From the NCBI GenBank assembly GCA_024690425.1, contig JAILCT010000020.1, positions 1 to 19,366 of the forward strand: a stretch of DNA of 19,366 nt, given 5' to 3'. The stretch comes from Lachnospiraceae bacterium. GTDB lineage: Bacteria > Bacillota_A > Clostridia > Lachnospirales > Lachnospiraceae. The position numbers and the translations under genes were made by a program. How positions within the stretch are numbered: position 1 is the first letter of the stretch; every line of letters begins with the position of its first letter. This document shows, one piece after another, positions 8,146 through 15,833 of the stretch. The notes under the pieces are model-generated. The model was not told the origin of the DNA. It saw nothing but the letters and a program-made list of their open reading frames with translations, and ran no database searches.

Positions 8146-8160
8146 GCGCAACCGGTTGTT
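8146..8160. promoter_or_regulatory. LacI-family operator copy 2
   Basis: The sequence GCGCAACCGGTTGTT contains the palindrome AACCGGTT (8150-8157), the central CG type used by LacI/GalR proteins. It is identical over 15 bases to the operator at 9284-9298. It covers the predicted transcription start of the promoter at 8168-8196, where bound repressor would block initiation. Confidence 0.85.
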
Positions 8161-8167
8161 CTCTCTT

Positions 8168-8196
8168 ATATTACCATCTCATCCGGCCTGTGTCAA
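8168..8196 (-). promoter_or_regulatory. Promoter of the galactan operon (621-aa protein, zinc ribbon, GH53, galE)
   Basis: On the minus strand a perfect TTGACA (8196-8191) is followed after 17 bases by TAATAT (8173-8168). It begins only 9 bases after the lacI stop codon. Its start point, near 8160, falls at the edge of operator copy 2. No terminator is seen between lacI and this promoter, so read-through from lacI is possible. Confidence 0.8.
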
Positions 8197-8204
8197 CCTG
8201 CCCG

Positions 8205-9233
8205 TTACTGGGTAGAACCCTTTAAAAGGACTTCATACGGAAGCATCTGCTTTTCCGCAACTTCCCTTCCGTCTATCATATCAAGCAGGGCCCTGCAGGC
8301 CGCATGTCCAAGCTCCTTGGGGTCATACTGAAGGGTGGTCACCGGGGTGCGTACCTCGTCAAGCAGCCTGCTGTTGTAGAATGATGCCACCCTGATCTCT
8401 CCGGGTATCATCACACCATCCCTTCTTAGCTTGTTCACAACGGTTGCACATATCCTGTCATCCATGCATATGATGCATTCCGCATTATGCATAAGTGCAT
8501 TATCTACCGCTCTCTCTATCTCCTCGTCCCTTTCATTGTTAAGGTATACAAGGCTGGGATTGGGGTTGATGTTCCTTCCGTGGAGCGCCGACTTGAATCC
8601 TTCAAACCTCGTGTTATTTACCATATGGTTCATATCTCCGCCTATAAGGGAAAACCTCCTCATACCCTTCATTATAAGGATATCCGTAAGTTCCCTGCAT
8701 GCCTTGATATGATCGTTGTCTATCTGGACAACACCGGCTTCATCAGTCGATCCGATAACAACGAAGGGGACTCCCTTCTCCTTAAGCAGGGAAACGTTCC
8801 TGTCATGCATAAGGGTTCTCCCAAGGATCACGCCGTCAGCCTTCCTGTTCTCGATTATCCTTGCAAGCTGTATGGTATTCTCTTCGTATGTCATGCTGAT
8901 AAGGATATCGTAATCATTCTCCGCAGCTGTCTCCACTATCCCCAAAAGACACCTCTGGAAAAATGGCAGATCGGTTATGGTGGAATCGCCCGGCATGGCC
9001 CAGCAGATATTGTAGGTCCTTGAATTGGCAAGTCCCTTGGCCAGCGGATTGGGCCTGTACTTATTCTCTTCTATAAAGCTCAGTACCCTGTCCCTTGTAC
9101 CTGCACTGATCCTTCCCTTACCCGATATGGCCCTTGATACCGTAGTCTTGCTGACTCCGAGTTCCCTTGCGATATCGGCAATGGTGAAGTTGCCGTCGTT
9201 GTTATTATTCTCGTTTTTTTCGGGATTAGACAT
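8205..9233 (-). CDS. LacI/GalR-family transcriptional repressor of the galactan locus
   Basis: A DNA-binding regulator of 342 residues, the normal family length. The helix-turn-helix is at about 16-40 (FTIADIARELGVSKTTVSRAISG), followed by the hinge region NKYRPNPLAKGLANSRTYNI (58-77) that fits the minor groove at a central CG step. The rest is the sugar-binding fold (DGVILGRTLMHDR, DDRICATVVNKLRRDGV). I choose the ATG at 9233, with AGGAGGAAG 9-12 bases upstream; the longer open frame to 9320 runs through the operator and promoter and cannot be coding. The gene lies between two identical AACCGGTT operators, one over its own promoter and the GH42 promoter, the other over the GH53 operon promoter. 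It therefore very likely represses both arms and itself until a galactoside binds. The inducer cannot be read from the sequence. Confidence 0.92.
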   Translation of the reverse strand: MSNPEKNENNNNDGNFTIADIARELGVSKTTVSRAISGKGRISAGTRDRVLSFIEENKYRPNPLAKGLANSRTYNICWAMPGDSTITDLPFFQRCLLGIVETAAENDYDILISMTYEENTIQLARIIENRKADGVILGRTLMHDRNVSLLKEKGVPFVVIGSTDEAGVVQIDNDHIKACRELTDILIMKGMRRFSLIGGDMNHMVNNTRFEGFKSALHGRNINPNPSLVYLNNERDEEIERAVDNALMHNAECIICMDDRICATVVNKLRRDGVMIPGEIRVASFYNSRLLDEVRTPVTTLQYDPKELGHAACRALLDMIDGREVAEKQMLPYEVLLKGSTQ

Positions 9234-9252
9234 ATACGAATGCTTCCTCCTA

Positions 9253-9281
9253 TTGACATTTCGAAGATGCCGTGTTATATT
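9253..9281 (+). promoter_or_regulatory. Promoter of the GH42-galT operon
   Basis: A perfect TTGACA (9253-9258) and TATATT (9276-9281) with a 17-base spacer. The start point, near 9288, lies inside operator copy 1. It overlaps, in the opposite direction, the leader of lacI. Confidence 0.85.
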
Positions 9282-9283
9282 TT

Positions 9284-9299
9284 GCGCAACCGGTTGTTT
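9284..9299. promoter_or_regulatory. LacI-family operator copy 1, shared by two divergent promoters
   Basis: The sequence GCGCAACCGGTTGTTT, with palindrome AACCGGTT at 9288-9295, sits between the -10 boxes of the two facing promoters and covers both predicted start points. A single bound repressor would shut off GH42-galT and lacI together. Confidence 0.88.
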
Positions 9300-9301
9300 A
9301 A

Positions 9302-9330
9302 ATATTACAGCCGTCGACATTTTTTGTCAA
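9302..9330 (-). promoter_or_regulatory. Promoter of the lacI-family gene (autoregulated)
   Basis: On the minus strand TTGACA (9330-9325) and TAATAT (9307-9302) are 17 bases apart. The start point falls near 9295, inside operator copy 1, which implies autorepression. The layout mirrors that of the GH53 operon promoter, which has the same -35 and -10 boxes. Confidence 0.83.
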
Positions 9331-9370
9331 CACGTTTCCATATCTTACGCAGATGATTGAGGAGGACATC

Positions 9371-11356
9371 ATGAGCGATTTTCTCTTTGGTGCAGCATAT
9401 TATGATGAATACATGCCCTATGACCGTATCGATAAAGATTTTAAGCTGCTTAAAGAAGGCGGATTTAATACAGTACGTATTGCGGAGTCAACCTGGAGCA
9501 CGCTTGAACCATCCGACGGGGTATTTGACTTTACGCATATCGACAGGATGCTTGATGCGGCACTCCGTTACGATATAAAGGTAATCGTCGGGACACCCAC
9601 TTATGCCATTCCGTCCTGGATGGCCCGTAAATGCCCCGATATTCTGGCCATCCGTCTCTCGGGTAAATGTATCTACGGCGCCAGGCAGCAGAACAACCTT
9701 CTTAATCCTGATTACCTAAGATACTGTGAGAGGATAATAAGGAAGCTGGTCTCACATGTATGCGGCCATCCCTGCGTGATAGGATATCAGCTTGATAATG
9801 AGACCAGGTCAGCCGATGATGTGTCGCCGCAGACACAGAAGATCTTTCTTGAATGCATAAAGAAACAGTATCCCGATATCAATGATTTCAACCGCGAGTT
9901 CGGCTTAAATTACTGGAGCAATTCCATATCCTCATGGGATGACTTTCCTGATATAAGCGGAACGATAAACGGAAGCCTGCATGCAGCCTATCTTCGGTTC
10001 CTGCGTGATGTCATAAGGGAATTCCTTGCATGGCAGGCAGGGATAGTAAATGAATATAAGAAACCCGGGCAGTTCATAACCCATAACTTTGACTTTTCAT
10101 GGAAGGGACATTCTTACGGCCTGCATCCGCTTATAGACCAGGCCGGAGGCGCAGAATGCGTCGATATCACAGGAATTGATGTATATCATGAATCCGGCAG
10201 TAAGCTTGACGGCAAGGAAATAGCCTTCGGATCGGACCTCGCCCGCTCCCTTAAGAAGGACAATCATATAGTTCTCGAAACCCAGTCCCAGGGCAACCCG
10301 GCATGGCTGCCCTATCCAGGCCAGCTGCGTCTGCAGGCTTATTCACATGTTGCAGGAGGGGCGGTGGGACTGCTCTACTGGAACTGGCACTCTATACATA
10401 ATGCGATCGAATCCTATTGGAAGGGAATACTCAGCCACGATCTCCTGCCCGGCGAGACATACAAGGAACTGGCTTCCTTTGCCAGCGAGTTCTCAGGCCT
10501 TAAGGATAAGCTTATTCCTGTCAAAAAGGATAACCGGATCGCAATACTTGTCGACAATAACAGTCAGGTCGGCCTTATGGAATTCCCCATAAGCGATGAC
10601 TTTGACTATAACGATATACTGCGTCAGATCTATGATGTCCTCTATGAGATGAATCTCGAGTGCGATATAGTGAGAAAGCCCGATGACTGGTCTTCCTACG
10701 ACCTTCTCATCATTCCCGCTCTTTACAGCGCCAATGATGATGATATCCGAAAGATCAGACAGTATATACAAAACGGCGGACATGTTCTTATGACTTTCAA
10801 AAGCTGTTTTTCGGATGATGAGTTAAAGATATATCATGACCGTCAGCCTCATATGATGACAGACTGCCTGAATGCCGACTATGATATGTTTACCATTCCC
10901 GAAGAAGGAACGGGGCTTACAATAGACGGGACCGATTCAGTCGTGTCCGAATGGATGGAGCTTCTTAATGCGGATGAGGAGAATGTCTGGGCTTATTATG
11001 ACCATCCCGTATGGAAGAAATATGCGGCAGTAACCCATTCTTCTTATGGTAAGGGAACAGCAACATATCTTGGTTGCCGTATCGATAGTGACGGCCTTAA
11101 AGCCCTAATAACAAAGCTTGCTTCTGTTGCACAAACGGATATCCCCTCCTTCTCCTTCCCCATAGTAAGAAGAGCGGGATACAATGCCTATGGTGAACAA
11201 ATCACCTTCTATTTCAATTATTCATCCGATTATGTTACGTTCAGATACGACGGACCTGACGTATACGACCTGTTGAATGATAAAAATATAGAAGACGGAC
11301 AGGATATATCGGTAAATCCCTGGAATCTTGTTATTACCTGCAAGAAGCGATCATAA
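9371..11356 (+). CDS. Beta-galactosidase, family GH42
   Basis: Releases terminal galactose from beta-galactosides, here probably the galacto-oligosaccharides made by GH53. The 661-residue protein has the GH42 order: a catalytic barrel (FGAAYYDEYMP at the start, acid/base N143-E144 in GYQLDNETRS, nucleophile E303 in IVLETQSQGNPAW), a trimerisation-like Rossmann domain from about 395 (NRIAILVDNNSQVGLMEFP; YDLLIIPALYSAND), and a small C-terminal beta domain. There is no signal peptide, so it is cytoplasmic. The start ATG at 9371 has GGAGG 5 bases upstream; the frame opens at 9353 without a ribosome site. It is followed after about 80 bases by galT and is equivalent in role to Bacillus ganA. It is controlled by the operator at 9284-9299. 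Confidence 0.95.
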   Translation: MSDFLFGAAYYDEYMPYDRIDKDFKLLKEGGFNTVRIAESTWSTLEPSDGVFDFTHIDRMLDAALRYDIKVIVGTPTYAIPSWMARKCPDILAIRLSGKCIYGARQQNNLLNPDYLRYCERIIRKLVSHVCGHPCVIGYQLDNETRSADDVSPQTQKIFLECIKKQYPDINDFNREFGLNYWSNSISSWDDFPDISGTINGSLHAAYLRFLRDVIREFLAWQAGIVNEYKKPGQFITHNFDFSWKGHSYGLHPLIDQAGGAECVDITGIDVYHESGSKLDGKEIAFGSDLARSLKKDNHIVLETQSQGNPAWLPYPGQLRLQAYSHVAGGAVGLLYWNWHSIHNAIESYWKGILSHDLLPGETYKELASFASEFSGLKDKLIPVKKDNRIAILVDNNSQVGLMEFPISDDFDYNDILRQIYDVLYEMNLECDIVRKPDDWSSYDLLIIPALYSANDDDIRKIRQYIQNGGHVLMTFKSCFSDDELKIYHDRQPHMMTDCLNADYDMFTIPEEGTGLTIDGTDSVVSEWMELLNADEENVWAYYDHPVWKKYAAVTHSSYGKGTATYLGCRIDSDGLKALITKLASVAQTDIPSFSFPIVRRAGYNAYGEQITFYFNYSSDYVTFRYDGPDVYDLLNDKNIEDGQDISVNPWNLVITCKKRS

Positions 11357-11437
11357 GGTCCTACACAAGGGTAACCGCTTCACTCCGGCTATATATACTG
11401 TTAAATATAAACAATCGTAACTATTCAGGAGGATATC

Positions 11438-12928
11438 ATGAACATAAGCACACTTATTAAGGAACTTGTTATTTACGGCAGGAATACGGGACTTGTTGAT
11501 GATGCGGATGAAACCTATACCATCAACCGCCTGCTTGAGCTCTTTGGGTTGAATGATTATGCCCCCGGGGATGTAAGCGGGGTACGCCGGCTTGATCTTA
11601 TCCTTTCGGATATGCTTGACTATTCCATAGCGGAGGGTCTTATCGAGGATACGATAACACAGCGTGATCTCTTTGATACGAAGATCGTGGGTCTTATTAC
11701 CCCTCCCCCGTCGGTGGTTAGAAGAAAGTTTATGAATGCCCTGGCATCTTCACCCCGGGAAGCAACGGATTACTATTATGATTTTGCCAAAAATACCAAT
11801 TACATAAGGACCGACAGGATCAAAAAGGATCTTAAATGGTCAACCGATACGGAATTCGGTGTGATCGACATCACGATCAACTTAAGCAAGCCCGAGAAGG
11901 ATCCCCGTGACATAATAAAGGCAGGGCAGGCCAAGAAGTCAGGTTACCCTGCATGTCTTCTGTGCCGGGAGAACGAAGGATATGCCGGTCATATCTCACA
12001 TCCCGCAAGGCAGAATCACAGGATAATCCCCATCACCCTATGCGGAGAGTCCTATTTCTTCCAGTATTCTCCCTATGTATACTATAACGAGCACTGCATC
12101 ATCTTCAACGAACAGCATATACCCATGAAAATAGACCGGGCAGTCTTTCACAAGCTCCTTGATTTTGTAAGGCAGTTCCCGCATTATACGGCAGGGTCCA
12201 ATGCTGACCTTCCGATCGTAGGCGGGTCCATATTAAGCCATGATCATTTCCAGGGCGGCAACTATGAATTCCCTATGGTAAGGGCTGCTTACGAGCGTGA
12301 GTTTGAGCTTAAAGGGTTTCCGGGAGTTCATGCAGGAAGGATAAAGTGGCCGCTTTCCACGATAAGGCTGCAGGGTAAGGATATTGACAGCCTCGTGGAT
12401 GCAGCGGATCATATACTGACTTCATGGAGAGGGTACACGGATGAGGATGCGTTCATCTATGCTTGCACATCTTCTACACCCCATAATACGATAACACCAA
12501 TAGCAAGGATGCGTGGTGATCTCTATGAGCTCGATCTGGTCCTTCGCAACAACATAACAACAGATGAATTCCCTCTCGGAGTATATCATCCTCATCAGGA
12601 ATATCACCATATCAAGAAGGAAAACATCGGACTTATAGAGGTGATGGGCCTGGCCATACTTCCCGCAAGGCTCAAGAGCGAAATGGCTGCCCTTAAGGAA
12701 TCCATCCTTGAAGGAAGGGATTTAACGGCGGATGAGAAAACAGCATCTCATGCCGATTGGGCGAGGGAATGGATAGGCAGATATGATGATATAAATAAGG
12801 ACAACCTCGACACCATCATCCGTGACGAGATTGCCCTTGTATTCTCACATGTTCTTGAAAATGCCGGAGTCTATAAGCGTGATGAAAAAGGCTTCACGGC
12901 ATTCGACAGGTTTATTGAAAGCCTGTGA
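11438..12928 (+). CDS. galT: UDP-glucose--hexose-1-phosphate uridylyltransferase (Firmicutes type)
   Basis: Transfers UMP from UDP-glucose to galactose-1-phosphate in the Leloir pathway. The 496-residue length and the layout belong to the Gram-positive GalT class, about 150 residues longer than the E. coli enzyme. Visible landmarks are ISHPARQNHRIIPI, the active-site-type histidine cluster GGSILSHDHFQGG, and LGVYHPHQEYHHIKKENIGLIEVMG near the C-terminus. The ATG at 11438 has AGGAGG seven bases upstream. It follows GH42 in the same direction after 81 bases with no clear terminator, so the two are probably co-transcribed. It converges on the symporter gene with 9 bases between stop codons. No galactokinase gene is in this window. 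Confidence 0.95.
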   Translation: MNISTLIKELVIYGRNTGLVDDADETYTINRLLELFGLNDYAPGDVSGVRRLDLILSDMLDYSIAEGLIEDTITQRDLFDTKIVGLITPPPSVVRRKFMNALASSPREATDYYYDFAKNTNYIRTDRIKKDLKWSTDTEFGVIDITINLSKPEKDPRDIIKAGQAKKSGYPACLLCRENEGYAGHISHPARQNHRIIPITLCGESYFFQYSPYVYYNEHCIIFNEQHIPMKIDRAVFHKLLDFVRQFPHYTAGSNADLPIVGGSILSHDHFQGGNYEFPMVRAAYEREFELKGFPGVHAGRIKWPLSTIRLQGKDIDSLVDAADHILTSWRGYTDEDAFIYACTSSTPHNTITPIARMRGDLYELDLVLRNNITTDEFPLGVYHPHQEYHHIKKENIGLIEVMGLAILPARLKSEMAALKESILEGRDLTADEKTASHADWAREWIGRYDDINKDNLDTIIRDEIALVFSHVLENAGVYKRDEKGFTAFDRFIESL

Positions 12929-12937
12929 TCAAAAAAG

Positions 12938-14470
12938 CTATTTACGGTTTACATCCTCGAAAGCTTCCACTATATCCTTGGAAGGTTCGGGAGTAGCAAG
13001 GCTTACTATGATTATGAGCATAAGGCTTATGAAGAAACCGGGTACTAATGAATAGAGGCCTGTTGCAGCGCTCAATGTTGATCCCGAAATAAGAGGGATG
13101 TAATCCCACAGGATGACAACGGCAGCACCGGATACTATACCGGCCAAGGCTCCCTGTATATTGGTCCTCTTCCAGAAGAGGGACATAAGCACAAGGGGCC
13201 CGAAGGCTGCTCCGAAGCCGGCCCATGCATCAGATACAAGTGCCATGATAGATGAGTCCGGATTCCATGCAATGACTATTGCAAGGAGAGCCACTATCAT
13301 AACGGTTATCCTCGACAGCTTAAGTACCGACAGTTCATCGGCATCCTTCTTAAATATTCCCTTGTAAAGGTCTTCAGCAACAGCCGATGAAGTAACAAGC
13401 AGCTGGGAATCAGCCGTTGACATTATGGCTGCCAGTATCGCACACAGAAGTACGCCCGCTATAAAGGGTGCCCTGATGTCGGATATAAACAGCTTCTTTA
13501 TCATTTCTATAAATACGCTCTCACTCGATACCTGACCTTCGGTACCAAGAATAACCGGAGCAAGATATGCCCTTCCGACAAGACCTATGAAGCATGCAAA
13601 GAGCAGCGACAGGAATACCCATGTAATAGCAACAACCTTTGACTTTTTAAGCTCCTTCTCATCCTTTATTGCCATGAAACGAACAAGGATATGAGGCATT
13701 CCGAAATATCCGAGTCCCCATGCAAGCGATGATATTATCGAAACAGCCTTGATGGGCTCACCGTTCTCCTGCATTATGTTCATAAAGGATACCGGATCAA
13801 CGCCCGTTGATGCGATGACTGAAGTTACATTATCCGATCCTATCAGGAAATAAGCAATGATAGGAACAAGGAGAAGGGCTATCAGCATAAGGGTTCCCTG
13901 GATAAAGTCAGTCGTGCACACAGCAAGGAAACCGCCCATAAATGTATATACAAGTATTACAAGAGCTCCTATAACAAGGGCCGTATGATAATCAATACCG
14001 AAAATGGAATTAAAGAGCTTACCACCGGAAGCAAGTGCCGATGCGGTATAAACAAGAAAGAAGATAACGATCACAACAGAAGATGCTCCCAGAAGGACCT
14101 GCTTGGAGTCCTTATACCTGTTCTGGAAGAATTCGGGAAGCGTAAGCGAATTGTTGGCACGTATCGTATACTTCCTTAGCTTACCCGAAATAAAGATCCA
14201 GTTGATCGTCGTTCCTATGAAGAGTCCGATGCCTATCCATGCCTGACCCGTTCCCATAAGATAAATGGAACCCGGAAGTCCCATAAGAAGCCAGCCGGAC
14301 ATATCCGATGCCTGCGCCGATAATGCAGCCATAAATCCGCCTAAGTTTCGGCCTCCCAAGAAATAATCCTCCGCATTGTTGTTCTGCTTCATGCACATTG
14401 CACCTATGACGATCATCATAAGCAGGTACAGGAAGAAGGCAACAAGCACAATACCAAGTGAACTACCCAT
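12938..14470 (-). CDS. putP: Sodium/solute symporter, PutP (proline) type
   Basis: A membrane transporter of the SSS family with about 12-13 hydrophobic segments, 510 residues. It closely follows the Na+/proline branch: QASDMSGWLLMGLPGSIY with the Na+-site serine near residue 53, GLGYFGMPHILVRFMAIK, and AAIMSTADSQLLVTSSAVAEDLYK, which matches the PutP helix carrying the Na+-binding Ser/Thr pair. The ATG at 14470 has GGAGG eight bases upstream; the in-frame ATG at 14485 contains that ribosome site and has none of its own. The gene is monocistronic with its own promoter. It sits beside the galactan locus but the sequence points to proline rather than sugar uptake; substrate remains an inference. 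Confidence 0.88.
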   Translation of the reverse strand: MGSSLGIVLVAFFLYLLMMIVIGAMCMKQNNNAEDYFLGGRNLGGFMAALSAQASDMSGWLLMGLPGSIYLMGTGQAWIGIGLFIGTTINWIFISGKLRKYTIRANNSLTLPEFFQNRYKDSKQVLLGASSVVIVIFFLVYTASALASGGKLFNSIFGIDYHTALVIGALVILVYTFMGGFLAVCTTDFIQGTLMLIALLLVPIIAYFLIGSDNVTSVIASTGVDPVSFMNIMQENGEPIKAVSIISSLAWGLGYFGMPHILVRFMAIKDEKELKKSKVVAITWVFLSLLFACFIGLVGRAYLAPVILGTEGQVSSESVFIEMIKKLFISDIRAPFIAGVLLCAILAAIMSTADSQLLVTSSAVAEDLYKGIFKKDADELSVLKLSRITVMIVALLAIVIAWNPDSSIMALVSDAWAGFGAAFGPLVLMSLFWKRTNIQGALAGIVSGAAVVILWDYIPLISGSTLSAATGLYSLVPGFFISLMLIIIVSLATPEPSKDIVEAFEDVNRK

Positions 14471-14534
14471 TTCATTATCCTCCATAAAATCTACATATAC
14501 GCATGGTTCCTTTAATCTGTCACCACATTAAAAC

Positions 14535-14564
14535 AGTATAATATAATGAAACTATATACGTCAA
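14535..14564 (-). promoter_or_regulatory. Promoter of the PutP-type symporter gene
   Basis: On the minus strand TTGACG (14564-14559) is followed after 18 bases by TATACT (14540-14535), about 65 bases upstream of the chosen ATG. Confidence 0.6.
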
Positions 14565-14573
14565 ACCCTATAT

Positions 14574-14602
14574 TTGCCATTTAATATCCATTCTGCTATC
14601 AT
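14574..14602 (+). promoter_or_regulatory. Promoter of the methyltransferase gene
   Basis: TTGCCA (14574-14579) and TATCAT (14597-14602) are 17 bases apart; transcription would start about 46 bases before the ATG at 14656. It lies back to back with the symporter promoter. Confidence 0.5.
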
Positions 14603-14655
14603 ATTTCTGGGTCGGCACATCGGATGACTGACCCCGGAAATGATATGGAGTAAAT

Positions 14656-15519
14656 ATGTGGATCGCAGATAACTGGAAAGATTATGAAGTCATAGATACG
14701 GGAAGCGGTGAGAAGCTCGAGCGTTGGGGCAGATATATACTTGTCCGTCCAGATCCTCAGGTCATATGGACCACAGTCCGTGCCAACAAGGGCTGGAAGA
14801 AGCCGAATGCCCACTACCATCGCTCTTCAAAGGGTGGAGGTGAATGGGAGTTCATAGATCTTCCGCAGCAGTGGACAATAGATTACAGGGAGTTGACCTT
14901 TAATCTGAAGCCATTCTCTTTTAAGCATACCGGACTTTTTCCCGAGCAGGCAGCCAACTGGGACTGGTTCTCGGACCTTATAAGAAACGCGGGCAGGCAG
15001 GTTAAGGTACTTAATCTTTTTGCCTATACAGGCGGTGCAACACTTGCCGCGGCTTCTGCGGGAGCCGCCGTTACACATGTGGATGCTTCCAAGGGCATGG
15101 TAGCCTGGGCAAAAGAAAATGCCAAAAGCTCCGGACTTGAGAGTGCCCCCATACGCTGGCTGGTTGATGACTGTGTCAAATTTGTCGAACGTGAGATACG
15201 GCGGGGCAATAAATATGATGCAATAATAATGGATCCTCCCTCATACGGGCGCGGACCCAAGGGTGAGATCTGGAAGATCGAAGAATCAATCTATCCGTTT
15301 ATCGAACTTTGTTCGCAGATACTTGCCGACGATCCCCTGTTTCTGCTTGTCAATTCATATACCACGGGATTGCAGCCGGCCGTGCTGTCATATATGATCA
15401 ATACAGCTGTTGTAAAGAAGTTCGGAGGGCACGTAGAGGCTGACGAAATAGGGCTTCCGGTCACGGAAAGCGGGCTTGTTCTGCCTTGTGGGGCGGCGGG
15501 GAGATATGTAGGTTTATAA
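14656..15519 (+). CDS. Class I SAM-dependent methyltransferase, RlmI/RlmK-like
   Basis: A 287-residue methyltransferase probably acting on RNA. The SAM-binding motif I is VLNLFAYTGGATLAAASAGA (about 115-134), the acidic end of strand 2 is VDASKGM, motif IV is DPPSYGRG (about 194-201), and a PITSGL-like LPVTESGLVLPCG closes the domain. This set matches the COG1092 group, which includes 23S rRNA m5C methyltransferase RlmI and the RlmK half of RlmKL. Unlike RlmI it has no N-terminal PUA domain; instead about 110 residues rich in Trp and Lys precede the fold. The ATG at 14656 has GGAG about 6 bases upstream. Monocistronic, with no obvious strong terminator. The exact target base is not shown by the sequence. 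Confidence 0.85.
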   Translation: MWIADNWKDYEVIDTGSGEKLERWGRYILVRPDPQVIWTTVRANKGWKKPNAHYHRSSKGGGEWEFIDLPQQWTIDYRELTFNLKPFSFKHTGLFPEQAANWDWFSDLIRNAGRQVKVLNLFAYTGGATLAAASAGAAVTHVDASKGMVAWAKENAKSSGLESAPIRWLVDDCVKFVEREIRRGNKYDAIIMDPPSYGRGPKGEIWKIEESIYPFIELCSQILADDPLFLLVNSYTTGLQPAVLSYMINTAVVKKFGGHVEADEIGLPVTESGLVLPCGAAGRYVGL

Positions 15520-15525
15520 GCTTTG

Positions 15526-15567
15526 TCATCAGGACTCTTCCCACTTCGCGGGCCCCTCCTCATGACG
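15526..15567. repeat. Imperfect inverted repeat downstream of the methyltransferase gene
   Basis: GTCATCAGGA...CCC pairs imperfectly with GGG...TCCTCATGAC around an ACTTCGC loop. No T run follows, so it is not a clear terminator. The gene-free stretch 15520-15833 otherwise holds only this repeat, an A/T hairpin near 15633-15655, and the promoter and leader of the next gene. Confidence 0.4.
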
Positions 15568-15663
15568 AATACACAAAATGTAGTTTATGTCAACTATCTG
15601 GGTACAATATCTGGAAAATCGTCAAAATTCATAAAAAAACTAAGTTATTTTTTGTCACATATG

Positions 15664-15692
15664 TTGCAATTCGTGATGGATTGTATTATAAT
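15664..15692 (+). promoter_or_regulatory. Strong sigma-A promoter of the FliD-like gene
   Basis: TTGCAA (15664-15669) and a perfect TATAAT (15687-15692) are separated by exactly 17 bases. Transcription would start near 15699, leaving a leader of about 134 bases. This is a housekeeping-type promoter, not the sigma-28 type often used for late flagellar genes. Confidence 0.8.
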
Positions 15693-15714
15693 TGAATCAC
15701 AAATATAGGAAAGT

Positions 15715-15828
15715 GTACCCATATGCCCACGGCAACCGGAAGGAACCGGCAGAATGAGTAATAGATCTCAAAGCCGCGAGGCTCTCATGATCTAAGGATT
15801 ATGAGCTTATCAAGGAGGAAAGGAGGGG
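15715..15828 (+). promoter_or_regulatory. Structured 5' leader of the FliD-like gene
   Basis: Three hairpins can be read in the roughly 134-base leader: CCGG-AAGGAA-CCGG (15736-15749); AGCC-GCGA-GGCT with a GNRA loop (15772-15783); and directly abutting it CTCATGATC-TAAG-GATTATGAG, a nine-pair stem with one G-U (15784-15805). The last ends about 16 bases before the ribosome site AGGAGGGG (15821-15828). Unpaired GGCAAC (15732-15737) and CAAAGCC (15769-15775) recall conserved pieces of the cyclic di-GMP-I riboswitch, but the closing elements are not found. It may be a regulatory RNA; class unknown. Confidence 0.45.
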
Positions 15829-15833
15829 CACTT

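Noticed and set aside
8487..9023. Plus-strand 178-aa open frame within lacI
   Set aside because: It is antisense to a clear LacI-family protein with intact motifs and no ribosome site supports it.
11357..11437. A third operator (GGGTAACCGCTTC) before galT
   Set aside because: It matches only half of the AACCGGTT palindrome and has no well-spaced promoter beside it; galT is more simply co-transcribed with GH42.
15291..15563. Minus-strand 90-aa frame antisense to the methyltransferase gene end
   Set aside because: It is a shadow of the methyltransferase reading frame; the AGGAGG after its ATG is not a usable ribosome site.
15725..15820. A canonical cyclic di-GMP-I riboswitch ahead of the FliD-like gene
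   Set aside because: GGCAAC and CAAAGCC are similar to aptamer core pieces, but the spacing is about 19 bases too long and the 3' closing part (a GGUUGCC-like strand) is absent. Reported only as an unclassified structured leader.
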